Assembly: GCA_017543725.1 (NCBI GenBank)
Contig: JAFYFO010000235.1
Coordinates: 1-12,088 of the forward strand
Origin: Eubacterium sp.
Lineage (GTDB): Bacteria; Bacillota; Clostridia; Oscillospirales; Acutalibacteraceae
Direction of reading: 5' to 3'
Length of the DNA: 12,088 nucleotides
The notes under the pieces are model-generated. The model did no database searches, was not told where the DNA came from, and saw only the letters and a program-made list of their open reading frames with translations. The position numbers were made by a program, and so were the translations under genes. Below, piece by piece: positions 1 to 7,518 of this stretch (positions are counted from its first letter, which is position 1; each line of letters begins with the position of its first letter).

Positions 1-61
1 AGATATCCTCATTTTTCATTTTAACAACTTTGAATTCGGGTTTGTTATAGTTTTTGTTCAT
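1..61 (-). CDS. Start of a short KPE-type peptide gene (partial)
   Basis: Only the first 20 codons are in the window; the gene runs off the left edge. The ATG is at 61-59 and has a strong ribosome site, GGAGGG at 69-74, seven bases upstream. The product begins MNKNYNKPEF and continues with KNEDI at the edge. This basic start, a KPE motif, then an acidic D-I before the likely hydrophobic or Thr/Ser stretch resembles a widespread class of short uncharacterised Clostridia peptides of the KPE...DI(I/L)xTS type. That family resemblance is from memory and rests on few residues. The gene starts 14 bases after the stop of the large secreted protein at 76-2448, with no terminator between, so the two are probably one operon. 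Function unknown. Confidence 0.6.
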   Translation of the reverse strand, partial: MNKNYNKPEFKVVKMKNEDI

Positions 62-75
62 TCCTGAGCCCTCCA

Positions 76-969
76 TTACTCTGCAAATTTTGCTTCGCAT
101 GCTTCTGCGTATCTGTAAACACCCTTTGAAAGGTCTTTAAGGTCTTGTGCCGCAGTGCTTTGACTTCTCAGAACAGTATAGAGATAAGCATAGCCGTTAT
201 ATGTTAATTCTGCTGTTCCGATTTTCAAAGTGAATGTTTTTGCAAAATCGCTTGATTTAAGTCCTGTTACACGAACGCAGTTTCCGTTTTCGGTTTTAAT
301 CCACTCTGCTGTTAAGCCTTCGCCTACAATATCAAGGTCGGTATAGTAGCACCAAACTTCATTTTCCTGGCTTACATAGAAGCGAAGTTCGGGTTCAAGA
401 AGAGCAACATAGGAAATTCCGGTTACTGAAATATTTTTGCCCGAAGCGTCAACACCGGCTGTGAAACGAGCCTTTGCCTGGGATTTGAAACTATCAGCGT
501 TAACTTCTGCTTTATAATCCTCCGAATGTTCAACTGCATACGCTTCGCCTGTTACAGCCTCTGAAACTTCAGCATAGCCGAAATACTCATCCGCAAGCGC
601 GCCGTAGTTAAGAAGTGCCTGAGCAACATCCTTATCTTTCTGAGTGATTTTCTCGCTGGGCGTTGCTTCGATAATCGCCTTGCAATAATCCTGAATTGAA
701 GCCTCGATTGTTTCGATAACATTATCACTGCCGTCTTTAATCGTTATGATATATTTCTCTGCAATCTGAGCGGGAGCCGCATTCATTGTTATTGTTCCCT
801 GTGCGGTTTCAACATCGCTGAAAGATTTCTCTTCTACTGTTCTTGCAGCGCTCTTATCATCAATTGTTGTTATATATGAATAAGTTACTTTTGCCGCATT
901 GCGCTCTTCATAATAATTAGTATCAAGAATGAAATTAACATCAATATCCTCATCAAGAGTGAGGCTATA
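76..969 (-). repeat. Copy 1 of the shared C-terminal module (direct repeat with 6634-7518)
   Basis: This segment encodes the last 297 residues of the surface protein, starting YSLTLDEDID. It is homologous over its whole length to the end of the glycoside hydrolase gene, on the same strand, offset by exactly 6558 bases at the 3' end. Between 173 and about 300 I counted 7 differences in roughly 128 aligned bases. The protein alignment has shared blocks such as APAQIAEKY, LLNYGALADEYFGYA and FTAGVDASG. The last 180 residues are the most alike and the first 100 clearly more divergent. Confidence 0.9.
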
Positions 970-2448
970 ACTGTTATCTGCTTCGGGAACTGCAACAAGA
1001 ACGCTCTGTGCCGCAATGATTGCCGCTGTTGCATTTGCTATTGCTGTTGGTGAAAGAGATTTATCCGTTTTATCAATCTTTTCCGCTTCAACTGCTGTTG
1101 CATAATCCGCTCTTGATTCTGCTGTGTACGCTTCGTCAAGTTTTATTGAATCGGATTCGGAAACTGCATCGTCATATGCGTCAAAATTCTGAGCGTCATA
1201 TGATTTATATGAATTTCCGCAAGTGCAGTTATATGTTGTGTAGCCGTTTTCAGCGTCTGTTGCCGCTGTGTGCGCGCCTGCTGTGAACGAACAGTTTGTT
1301 TCAGTTGCAATTTCGTTATATGTTTTGTTTTCCTGAACAACTGTTTGTGCGGTTATGTTGCTGTCCCAAGTGTACACATTGTGATGATTTGAGTCTGTCG
1401 GAGCAACCGATGAGTTTGCAGGAAGTGCGCCGAGTGCGTCGCCTGCTGAGATGTTTCTTGAATCAATTGTTGTTGCACCGTCAGTTGTTTTAAAGTCAAC
1501 TGTGAAAGTCTTCTTTACAAGATTGATTGCATCATATGCTGCTTTTGCATCCTTGATGTCTGTTGCACACTGTGAAACTGTGCCTGCAGCATCGGAAGCG
1601 AAGTTGTAATTCTTAGGGTTACAGTTACCAACTGCATTAAGTGCTGAAATTGCCTGATTGAGAGAATCAGTTGTGTACTTCCAGCCGTTTGCATTAATCT
1701 CTGCTGCGATATCTCTTGCATTGCTGAGGATATCGTAAATCGGCTTGTAGTTGATTACATAGTTTGTTGAAGTGGTGGAAATAGTGCCCGTGCCGAATTT
1801 ATCGCCCCAGTTGGAATAGTAAGCACCTGCATCAAAAACAAAATTGCTGTATGTGTCATAATATGTTGAGGTGTTTCCGTTGCCTGAGATGTGATAAACT
1901 AATTTGTTGCTCCAGAAACGGGAGGTGTTATTAGTTGCGTCAAATTCATTGTTTCTGCCGTCGGTATTGAGGTAACCGAAATGATTTGAAGTAGCGGTCG
2001 GCCATTTTGTCCATTCGGAATCATGATAACCGTTCCACAGTCTGTCAAAATAAACTGTTGCATTCTGGCTTGCAATATAGTCAATTTTCTGACTACCGAC
2101 TGCAGTCTTGCCATGCTTCTTTGTCTCTGCAACTATCGGTGAAGAAACTTCATTCTGTCCGTCATAAACAAGAACGATTGTTTTGGGCATAAATAACTTG
2201 ATATAAGTTGCACCAATTTCAGTATCATCGCTCATAATGAACATTCCGCTTTCGCCCTTTGTTGAATAAACAACATTTGAATAGCCGCCTGTTGCTGTGT
2301 CATCATAGTGATACGCCGCTGCGTCAAATTTAGGTGTTGCAAGTTTTGATGTGTCGATTGTGTCGTCTGCAAGCGCGGTTAAAGGCATCATTGAAACTGC
2401 CATTAACACAGCAAGAACTGCAGCGAGAATCTTCTTTGATAACTTCAT
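76..2448 (-). CDS. Large secreted surface protein with Ig/FIVAR-like repeats and shared C-terminal module
   Basis: Predicted secreted protein of 790 residues. I chose the ATG at 2448 because it begins a clear signal peptide (MKLSKK, hydrophobic core, cleavage near ALA-DD, residue 27) and is preceded by AAAGGAA; a TTG ten codons further out would add a polar leader. Regions: residues 28-235 are an aromatic-, Asn- and Thr-rich domain I do not recognise; 235-310 a helical Ala-rich stretch with a Cys pair; 312-380 a beta-rich Ig/InlB-repeat-like segment (VDFKTTDG); 385-415 a C...CTCG segment of the kind found in Firmicutes surface proteins; 417-485 a FIVAR-like helical repeat; 494-790 a module almost identical to the C-terminus of the glycoside hydrolase at 6634-10725. 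No catalytic motif, LPXTG, SLH or dockerin is seen. The likely place is the cell surface or medium; role unknown, perhaps glycan or protein binding. It is followed closely by the short gene at 1-61. Confidence 0.85.
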   Translation of the reverse strand: MKLSKKILAAVLAVLMAVSMMPLTALADDTIDTSKLATPKFDAAAYHYDDTATGGYSNVVYSTKGESGMFIMSDDTEIGATYIKLFMPKTIVLVYDGQNEVSSPIVAETKKHGKTAVGSQKIDYIASQNATVYFDRLWNGYHDSEWTKWPTATSNHFGYLNTDGRNNEFDATNNTSRFWSNKLVYHISGNGNTSTYYDTYSNFVFDAGAYYSNWGDKFGTGTISTTSTNYVINYKPIYDILSNARDIAAEINANGWKYTTDSLNQAISALNAVGNCNPKNYNFASDAAGTVSQCATDIKDAKAAYDAINLVKKTFTVDFKTTDGATTIDSRNISAGDALGALPANSSVAPTDSNHHNVYTWDSNITAQTVVQENKTYNEIATETNCSFTAGAHTAATDAENGYTTYNCTCGNSYKSYDAQNFDAYDDAVSESDSIKLDEAYTAESRADYATAVEAEKIDKTDKSLSPTAIANATAAIIAAQSVLVAVPEADNSYSLTLDEDIDVNFILDTNYYEERNAAKVTYSYITTIDDKSAARTVEEKSFSDVETAQGTITMNAAPAQIAEKYIITIKDGSDNVIETIEASIQDYCKAIIEATPSEKITQKDKDVAQALLNYGALADEYFGYAEVSEAVTGEAYAVEHSEDYKAEVNADSFKSQAKARFTAGVDASGKNISVTGISYVALLEPELRFYVSQENEVWCYYTDLDIVGEGLTAEWIKTENGNCVRVTGLKSSDFAKTFTLKIGTAELTYNGYAYLYTVLRSQSTAAQDLKDLSKGVYRYAEACEAKFAE

Positions 2449-2465
2449 ATAACCATTTCCTTTCT

Positions 2466-2492
2466 GTGTTTCAGGCAAAGCGCCTCAAACAC
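2466..2492 (-). promoter_or_regulatory. Stem-loop in the 5' leader of the secreted protein gene
   Basis: An inverted repeat of 11 bases per arm (2466-2476 and 2482-2492) with one internal mismatch and a 5-base loop lies in the leader, between the predicted transcription start near 2503 and the ribosome site. No U-tract follows, so it does not look like a terminator. It may protect the 5' end of the mRNA or bind a regulator; which is not shown by the sequence. Confidence 0.55.
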
Positions 2493-2509
2493 GTAAAATT
2501 GTTTTCTTT

Positions 2510-2538
2510 ATTATATAATAAATAATACACTTTGTCAA
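2510..2538 (-). promoter_or_regulatory. Consensus sigma-A promoter of the secreted protein gene
   Basis: On the minus strand, TTGACA (2533-2538), a 17-base spacer and TATAAT (2510-2515) form a perfect vegetative promoter. The sequence upstream (2539-2580) is AT-rich and could act as an UP element. Predicted start of transcription is near 2503, giving a leader of about 55 bases. This predicts strong constitutive expression unless a repressor acts. Confidence 0.85.
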
Positions 2539-2633
2539 GTGCGCAAATATAAATGTAATTTTATTGTAAGAATTGATTATTTAGCGTGAACAAGCCGCTG
2601 ATTATTTGTATCATAGAGTGTTTTCGGGACGTA

Positions 2634-2670
2634 AAAAACAGCAAAATCCGCTTGGATTTTTGCTGTTTTT
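2634..2670 (-). terminator. Intrinsic terminator after the HD-GYP gene
   Basis: A long stem (left arm 2634-2649, right arm 2654-2670 with one bulged T) closes on a GCTT loop. On the minus strand it begins just after the HD-GYP stop codon (2676) and ends in a run of U. A-rich flanks on both sides mean it could also work in the other direction. Confidence 0.85.
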
Positions 2671-2675
2671 GGCTT

Positions 2676-4031
2676 TTATATTCTGTCTTCTTTTATTAAT
2701 TTAAGCATAATATCGGCGATTTCGGGGTCAAACTGCTTGCCCTTATTCGTTTCGATTTCGCTGATAATCTTTTCTTTTGAAAGTTTATCCCTGTACACCC
2801 TGTTGGTGTTCATTGCGTCGTATGAATCGGCAACGCAAATCATTCTTGCAATAAGCGGAATATCCTCTCCCGATTTGCCTTCGGGATAGCCTTTTCCATC
2901 GTATCTCTCGTGGTGGTAAAGCGCGCCTTCGCCAACATTTTCAAGGCTCTTGAAACTGCTGAGAATTTCGCCTCCGCGAACCGTGTGGGACTTGATGATT
3001 TCAAATTCTTCATCCGACAGTTTTCCGGGTTTGCCGAGAATACTATCGGGAACGCCGATTTTTCCGCAGTCGTGAAGCAGGGCAACATAATAGATTCTGT
3101 CAAGTTCTTCGCCCTCATATCCCATTTCTTTCGCAATTTGCTTTGTATAAATCGCAACTCGCTTTGAATGGCCGTTTGTGTATGGGTCCTTGGCGTCAAT
3201 GAAACCTGTGAAAGTTTCAATTGATTCGTTTATGATGATGTTATCCCTCTTATGGCGCTCGCTGTACTTCCTTATCTGAATTGAAGTTATAACAAAAATT
3301 ATCAGCGCAATGAGCCAGATAAGCAGACATCCTGCCGCAACCCAGAAAAGAACGCTTGCCGTTATGAGCCTATGGAAAGTGTAGTCTATTTCAAGGGTTG
3401 CCTTTTCAACTTTTTCTTCCATCGGAACATACATAATGAAGCCCGGAGTTGTTCCTTCACGGGGCTCAATCGGAATTTCCATAGCGTTCATTTGCGAACT
3501 CGGAGTGTATATCAGATAATCGCCGCTTTTCATTGTTATAAACGATTCGCCGTCAACTGCAAAGGTGTTGAGTTCATAAGCCTCCGCTTTGAATTCACGC
3601 AAATCGGGAACTGTTTCAACGATTTCGCCGCCCTTGATTTTCTGATGGATTTCAAGCGAGCCGTTCCACGCGGAGGCAAGATAAACCTCCTGATTGAATG
3701 TTAGTTTAAAGGTGAATTTCGAAACTTCATCTTTAGTGTTGTTTGAAACAGAAAAATCATAGGTGTACGCCTGATAGTTATTTTCCGTCAGACCTTCGTT
3801 TTTGAAATCAAAAATCTTGCCCCATGTGCTGCTTCTCGGCACTGCATTAACGCAAACGCCTTCTTTTTTTGAAGATTCTTCTGTGAAAAGTTGCTCGTTT
3901 TTAATTGTTTCGGTGCGGACCTTTGAATTATAAACTTTGGTGTTTATAACCGAAACCGCGAAAAGAATCGCAATAATAACAAGCGTTACGGCATAAATAA
4001 CAGCCGCTTTTTTTCTGTTATCCTTTATCAT
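2676..4031 (-). CDS. Membrane HD-GYP cyclic-di-GMP phosphodiesterase with extracytoplasmic sensor domain
   Basis: Predicted to hydrolyse c-di-GMP in the cytoplasm in response to an outside signal. It has 451 residues: a membrane segment at about 10-31, an extracytoplasmic region 32-220, a second membrane segment 222-251, and an HD-GYP domain from about 268 to the end. The metal and signature residues are present: H288 in NGHSKRV, H320-D321 in LHDCGKIG, H349, H373-H374-E375, D378-G379 and G381-Y382-P383, and D402. The catalytic domain therefore looks complete. The outside region carries a Trp-led beta-rich pattern (STW, then SAWNG at 120-124 and GDYLIY at 170-175) that faintly recalls carbohydrate-binding beta-sandwich domains; this is a weak inference. 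The ATG at 4031 follows GAGG at eight bases. It is divergent from the EAL gene at 4310. Confidence 0.92.
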   Translation of the reverse strand: MIKDNRKKAAVIYAVTLVIIAILFAVSVINTKVYNSKVRTETIKNEQLFTEESSKKEGVCVNAVPRSSTWGKIFDFKNEGLTENNYQAYTYDFSVSNNTKDEVSKFTFKLTFNQEVYLASAWNGSLEIHQKIKGGEIVETVPDLREFKAEAYELNTFAVDGESFITMKSGDYLIYTPSSQMNAMEIPIEPREGTTPGFIMYVPMEEKVEKATLEIDYTFHRLITASVLFWVAAGCLLIWLIALIIFVITSIQIRKYSERHKRDNIIINESIETFTGFIDAKDPYTNGHSKRVAIYTKQIAKEMGYEGEELDRIYYVALLHDCGKIGVPDSILGKPGKLSDEEFEIIKSHTVRGGEILSSFKSLENVGEGALYHHERYDGKGYPEGKSGEDIPLIARMICVADSYDAMNTNRVYRDKLSKEKIISEIETNKGKQFDPEIADIMLKLIKEDRI

Positions 4032-4073
4032 TTTTTCAACCTCGTTTTTTTGAACTGAGATTATTTCCTTAAC

Positions 4074-4102
4074 ATTATATTTTATTTACAAATATTTGTA
4101 AG
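4074..4102 (-). promoter_or_regulatory. Probable promoter of the HD-GYP gene
   Basis: On the minus strand a perfect TATAAT (4074-4079) has CTTACA (4097-4102) 17 bases upstream, a four-of-six match to the -35 consensus. Transcription would begin near 4067 with a leader of about 36 bases. The weak -35 and the palindrome that covers it suggest a regulated promoter. Confidence 0.65.
4086..4101. promoter_or_regulatory. 16-base perfect palindrome, candidate operator for the HD-GYP gene
   Basis: TTACAAATATTTGTAA is a perfect palindrome. It covers most of the -35 box and the spacer of the HD-GYP promoter, so a dimeric protein bound here would block RNA polymerase. The AT-rich content means chance occurrence cannot be dismissed. 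No regulator gene is in the window. Confidence 0.5.
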
Positions 4103-4145
4103 TGTAATTTTTAAAAATTTATTTTCTAAAAAATATTAATTACAA

Positions 4146-4175
4146 TTGATTATCGGTTGTGATTTATAGTATAAT
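4146..4175 (+). promoter_or_regulatory. Probable promoter of the PBPb-GGDEF-EAL gene
   Basis: TTGATT (4146-4151), an 18-base spacer and a perfect TATAAT (4170-4175) lie on the plus strand. Transcription would begin near 4182, giving an unusually long leader of about 128 bases before the GTG at 4310. The leader has a small hairpin at 4222-4237 (ATAAGGT/ACCTTAT) and no c-di-GMP riboswitch signature that I can see. Confidence 0.65.
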
Positions 4176-4188
4176 ATTTACTATAAAT
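4162..4188. promoter_or_regulatory. 10-base inverted repeat around the -10 box of the EAL gene promoter
   Basis: ATTTATAGTA (4162-4171) and its exact complement (4179-4188) flank a 7-base spacer and enclose the TATAAT of the plus-strand promoter. It is not the same sequence as the palindrome at 4086-4101. It is well placed for repression by a dimeric regulator, though AT-richness lowers its weight. Confidence 0.5.
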
Positions 4189-4309
4189 ATTGTCAAATAA
4201 CTTTTTTGGATTGATTTAGTTATAAGGTAAACCTTATTTAATCTTTGAATCAGCCATTTTAAACCGTGTTCGGATTCGTTTCACTCTGCCTAAAAGGAGG
4301 CTCTGAACT

Positions 4310-6502
4310 GTGAGAATTAATAATGCCGTTAAGCATTTTATTGCAGTTTTCATCTGCGTTTTAACAGTTTTTTCCTGCAGCGCCTTTGCGTTTGCGCAAG
4401 ATGAAAATGTTTTAACCGTCGGCGTTCCGTCCGACCGATGCCCTGTTTTCTACACCGATGATAAATCAAAGGAAATAACGGGAATCGGCGTTGATTTGAT
4501 GATGATTGCCGCGGAAAACGCAGGATTTGAAGTTTCTTTCGTACCCATTAAGGAAGGCTCTCTCAAAGAGGCGCTCGACAATGATGAATATGATATTCTT
4601 ATGCCCTTCGGAAGCGCCGTAAGCAGCACAAAAGGCAAAAACAGCATTGTCAGCGAAAACCTTATTCAAACTCCGTTCACCCTTGTTACCGTTGGTGAAC
4701 GCGAACTTCCTCCCCTATCAAATCTCAGGGTTGGTATGCTCAAATCCCATAGCGGAGTTGCTGAAACTGTCAGAACCCGCTTTCCCGGTGTTGTAGTCGT
4801 TATGTTTGAGAATATGAGCGAATGTGTTAAGGCGCTTCGCGCAAACGAGGTTGACGCGCTTCTGAATAACTCATATGTCTGGAGTTATGTTTTGCAAAAG
4901 CCCTCCTATTCCGATTTGGTTGTTCAGCCCTCGGCAATGTTTTCAATGGATTTCCGCGCAGGAACGCTCGACACTCCCGAAGGAAGAGCGCTCATTGAAC
5001 GCCTGAATATCGGAATAAACGAAATAAGCGTTACTCAGCATCAGGCGGTTACACTTGATTATACTTCAAGAAAACTCTATAAATATGATTTGCTTGATTA
5101 TTTATATTCTTATGGAATTGTTATCGCACTCATTATAACCCTTGTTATACTGCTCGCAGTGCTGACCATTCAGCGAATGAACAAAATCAAAAGGGATAAT
5201 GAGAAAAAAATTGAAGCCCTTGTTGATTACGACCCGCTGACAGGATTGCTCAGCGCCGAAGGCTTCAAGAAAAAAGCCGCCGAGATTATCAAAAGAAACC
5301 CTGACAAGTCCTATTTCCTTTCCTATAATAATATCAGGGACTTTAAGTTTGTTAACGACAGCCTCGGCAGAGAAGCAGGCGATGAAGTTCTTAAATTCTG
5401 GGCAAAAAAATCCCTTGAAAATCTTTCGGAAAACGAAGCAATCGGAAGAATAACCGCCGACAGATTTGCTGTTCTTCGCCATATTTCAGGCGATGAAAAA
5501 ATGAAGGACGATGAAGATAATGTTTTAATACCGGTTGAAAACTATTTTGTCAGCCGAGGCAATGATATCAAAGTTCAGATTTGCAGCGGAATATATGTTC
5601 TTATGCCGTCGGACTATATTAATCCAGATATCGACCATATGCTTGATTTGGCTCGTGTTGCCGAAAAAAGAATCAGGCAGAGCAGAGAACATTCCTTTGC
5701 TTTTTATAACCCCGAACAATGGGAAAAAGGAAAGCGCGCGGCACTTATCGCAGGTTCCCTGCAAAGCGCAATCAATTCGGGAGATATCGAGATTTACTAT
5801 CAGCCCCAAATAAATTATGAAAACAATGAAATAATCGGCGCAGAAGCGCTTTGCCGCTGGAACCACAGCGAACTCGGCGCGCTCCAGCCATCCGAATTCA
5901 TTCCCATTCTTGAAAAAACAGGACTTATTTACAACCTTGATAAATATGTCTGGAACAAAGTTTGCAGTGATTTAAACAAATGGAATAAACTTGAAAAAAA
6001 TATTTCCGTTTCTGTCAATCTTTCAAGGGGCGATATTAAAGAAGAAAGAAGTATTCCCGAGAAATTTGCTCAACTCATCAAAAAGTATAATATACCGCCC
6101 GAGCAACTGCGAATTGAGATAACCGAAAGCGCATATGTTAAAAGCCCCGAAATTCTTATTAAAACAACCGAAAAACTCAAATCATACGGTTTCAGGGTTG
6201 AGATGGATGATTTCGGAAGCGGTTATTCCTCCTTGCATATGCTAAAGGAAGTTCCTGTCAGCGGAATAAAACTCGACCTTAATTTCCTTACCAAATCGGG
6301 CGACCCCGAAAAGAGCGAAATAATCGTCTGCTGTATGATTCAGATGGTTGAAAAACTCGGTCTTGATTTAATAGCCGAAGGCGTTGAAACCAAACAGCAG
6401 GCGCAGTTTCTTCACAGCAAGGGCGCGAATAATATGCAGGGATATTATTTCTGCAAACCGATTCCCGTTCAGGAATTTGAAAAAGAAATCGGCGTTCAGT
6501 AA
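4310..6502 (+). CDS. PBPb sensor with degenerate GGDEF and intact EAL domain (c-di-GMP phosphodiesterase)
   Basis: A 730-residue membrane sensor predicted to break down c-di-GMP. Start is GTG at 4310, nine bases after AAAGGAGG (4293-4300). Order: signal peptide 1-29; bacterial solute-binding family-3-like (PBPb) domain about 34-254, probably outside and binding a small solute such as an amino acid; membrane segment about 268-288; GGDEF-type domain 300-468; EAL domain about 478-727. The GGDEF signature is replaced by TADRF (382-386), so it should not make c-di-GMP; it may bind GTP and regulate, as degenerate GGDEF domains do elsewhere. The EAL residues are all there: E512-A-L with R516, N570, E603, D633-D634 in DDFGSGYSS, K654, E690 in EGVET, Q710. 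It is divergent from the HD-GYP gene and ends in a strong terminator. Confidence 0.93.
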   Translation: MRINNAVKHFIAVFICVLTVFSCSAFAFAQDENVLTVGVPSDRCPVFYTDDKSKEITGIGVDLMMIAAENAGFEVSFVPIKEGSLKEALDNDEYDILMPFGSAVSSTKGKNSIVSENLIQTPFTLVTVGERELPPLSNLRVGMLKSHSGVAETVRTRFPGVVVVMFENMSECVKALRANEVDALLNNSYVWSYVLQKPSYSDLVVQPSAMFSMDFRAGTLDTPEGRALIERLNIGINEISVTQHQAVTLDYTSRKLYKYDLLDYLYSYGIVIALIITLVILLAVLTIQRMNKIKRDNEKKIEALVDYDPLTGLLSAEGFKKKAAEIIKRNPDKSYFLSYNNIRDFKFVNDSLGREAGDEVLKFWAKKSLENLSENEAIGRITADRFAVLRHISGDEKMKDDEDNVLIPVENYFVSRGNDIKVQICSGIYVLMPSDYINPDIDHMLDLARVAEKRIRQSREHSFAFYNPEQWEKGKRAALIAGSLQSAINSGDIEIYYQPQINYENNEIIGAEALCRWNHSELGALQPSEFIPILEKTGLIYNLDKYVWNKVCSDLNKWNKLEKNISVSVNLSRGDIKEERSIPEKFAQLIKKYNIPPEQLRIEITESAYVKSPEILIKTTEKLKSYGFRVEMDDFGSGYSSLHMLKEVPVSGIKLDLNFLTKSGDPEKSEIIVCCMIQMVEKLGLDLIAEGVETKQQAQFLHSKGANNMQGYYFCKPIPVQEFEKEIGVQ

Positions 6503-6514
6503 GATAAGATAAAT

Positions 6515-6550
6515 AAAAATCAGGTTGTCTTTACGGACAACCTGATTTTT
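6515..6550. terminator. Bidirectional intrinsic terminator between convergent genes
   Basis: Perfect 15-base arms (6515-6529 and 6536-6550) close on a 6-base loop, with A-run on the left and T-run on the right, so the hairpin is followed by U in both directions. It lies 12 bases after the EAL gene stop and about 83 bases past the stop of the glycoside hydrolase gene. Confidence 0.9.
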
Positions 6551-6633
6551 ATTTCTTATAATTCGATAAGCGGAGCCGTTCCTCAAACCTGACGGCTTGA
6601 ATTCGGTACGAACTGCCTGTTTATTTCTTCTCC

Positions 6634-7518
6634 TTACTGATTAAACTTCTCTTCGCAAGCCGAAGCATATCTGTAAACGCCTTTTGCAAGGTTTTTCAGG
6701 CTTTCCTGCGCTGTGCTTTCATCTCTCAGAACAGTATAGAGATAAGCATAGCCGTTATAGGTTAACTCGGCTGTTCCGATTTTCAAAGTGAATGTTTTTG
6801 CAAAATCGCTTGCTTTAAGACCTGTTACACGAACGCAGCTTCCGTTTTCGGTTTTTATCCACTCTGCCGTTAAACCTGCGTCAATATCAAGGTCTGTATA
6901 ATAGCACCAGACTTCATTTTCCTGAGAAACATAGAAGCGAAGTTCGGGGTCGAGAAGCGCAACATAGGAAACTCCGGTTACGGAAACATCTGCGCCCGAA
7001 GCGTCAACACCGGCTGTGAAATGAGCCTTTGCCCGGGATTTGAAACTCTCTGCGTCAACAGCGTCTTTATAATCAGCAGTATGCTCAACGGAATAATCAA
7101 TTCCCGTTTCCTCCTTAGAAATCTGAGCATAGCCGAAATATTCATCTGCAAGCGCGCCGTAGTTGAGAAGTGATTTTGCAATATCGTGGAACTCGGAGAG
7201 TTCATTGCTTTCAAGAATTGATTTGCAGTATTCTTCAATTGAAGTTTCAAGAACCGCCGTCAATTCATTATTGCTGTTATATATGCTGAGAACATATTTT
7301 TCGGCAATCTGCGCAGGAGCGGCGTCAAGAGTTAACTTTCTTGTTCCGTTGCTCTGCTGTTCAAGGTCGCTTATATCAACTTCGGTTTCTGTTCTTTCTG
7401 CTTTCTTATCCTGAGTTGTTTCAAGATATGAGCAAACTATCTTTCCGCCTTCCGATTCATAATACTCGGTGTCTATGAAGAAATTAACATTGATTTTATC
7501 ATCAAGGGTTAAATTATA
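6634..7518 (-). repeat. Copy 2 of the shared C-terminal module (direct repeat with 76-969)
   Basis: Encodes the last 294 residues of the glycoside hydrolase, from YNLTLDDKIN. It matches the end of the surface protein gene, differing by small gaps (for example LDIVGEG against LDIDAG). The two copies are in the same orientation about 6.5 kb apart, so recombination between them could delete the whole c-di-GMP gene pair. Confidence 0.9.

Noticed and set aside
2539..2580. TTACAA-containing stretch upstream of the surface protein promoter as a second copy of the HD-GYP operator
   Set aside because: It shares CTTACAA with the palindrome at 4086-4101 but is not itself palindromic; in such AT-rich DNA the match is weak.
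2840..3220. Long ORFs in other frames inside the HD-GYP, EAL, GH43 and surface protein genes
   Set aside because: They lie within well-supported genes, have low-complexity or unlikely compositions, no ribosome sites and no recognised domains.
4182..4309. Possible c-di-GMP riboswitch before the EAL gene
   Set aside because: The conserved GCAAA and CGCAAAGCC-type segments and the tetraloop-receptor pattern of GEMM-I/II are not visible.
6573..6596. AGCCGT/ACGGCT inverted repeat after the GH43 gene
   Set aside because: Six-base arms with a 12-base loop and no T-tract; the nearby 15-base hairpin at 6515-6550 is the convincing terminator.
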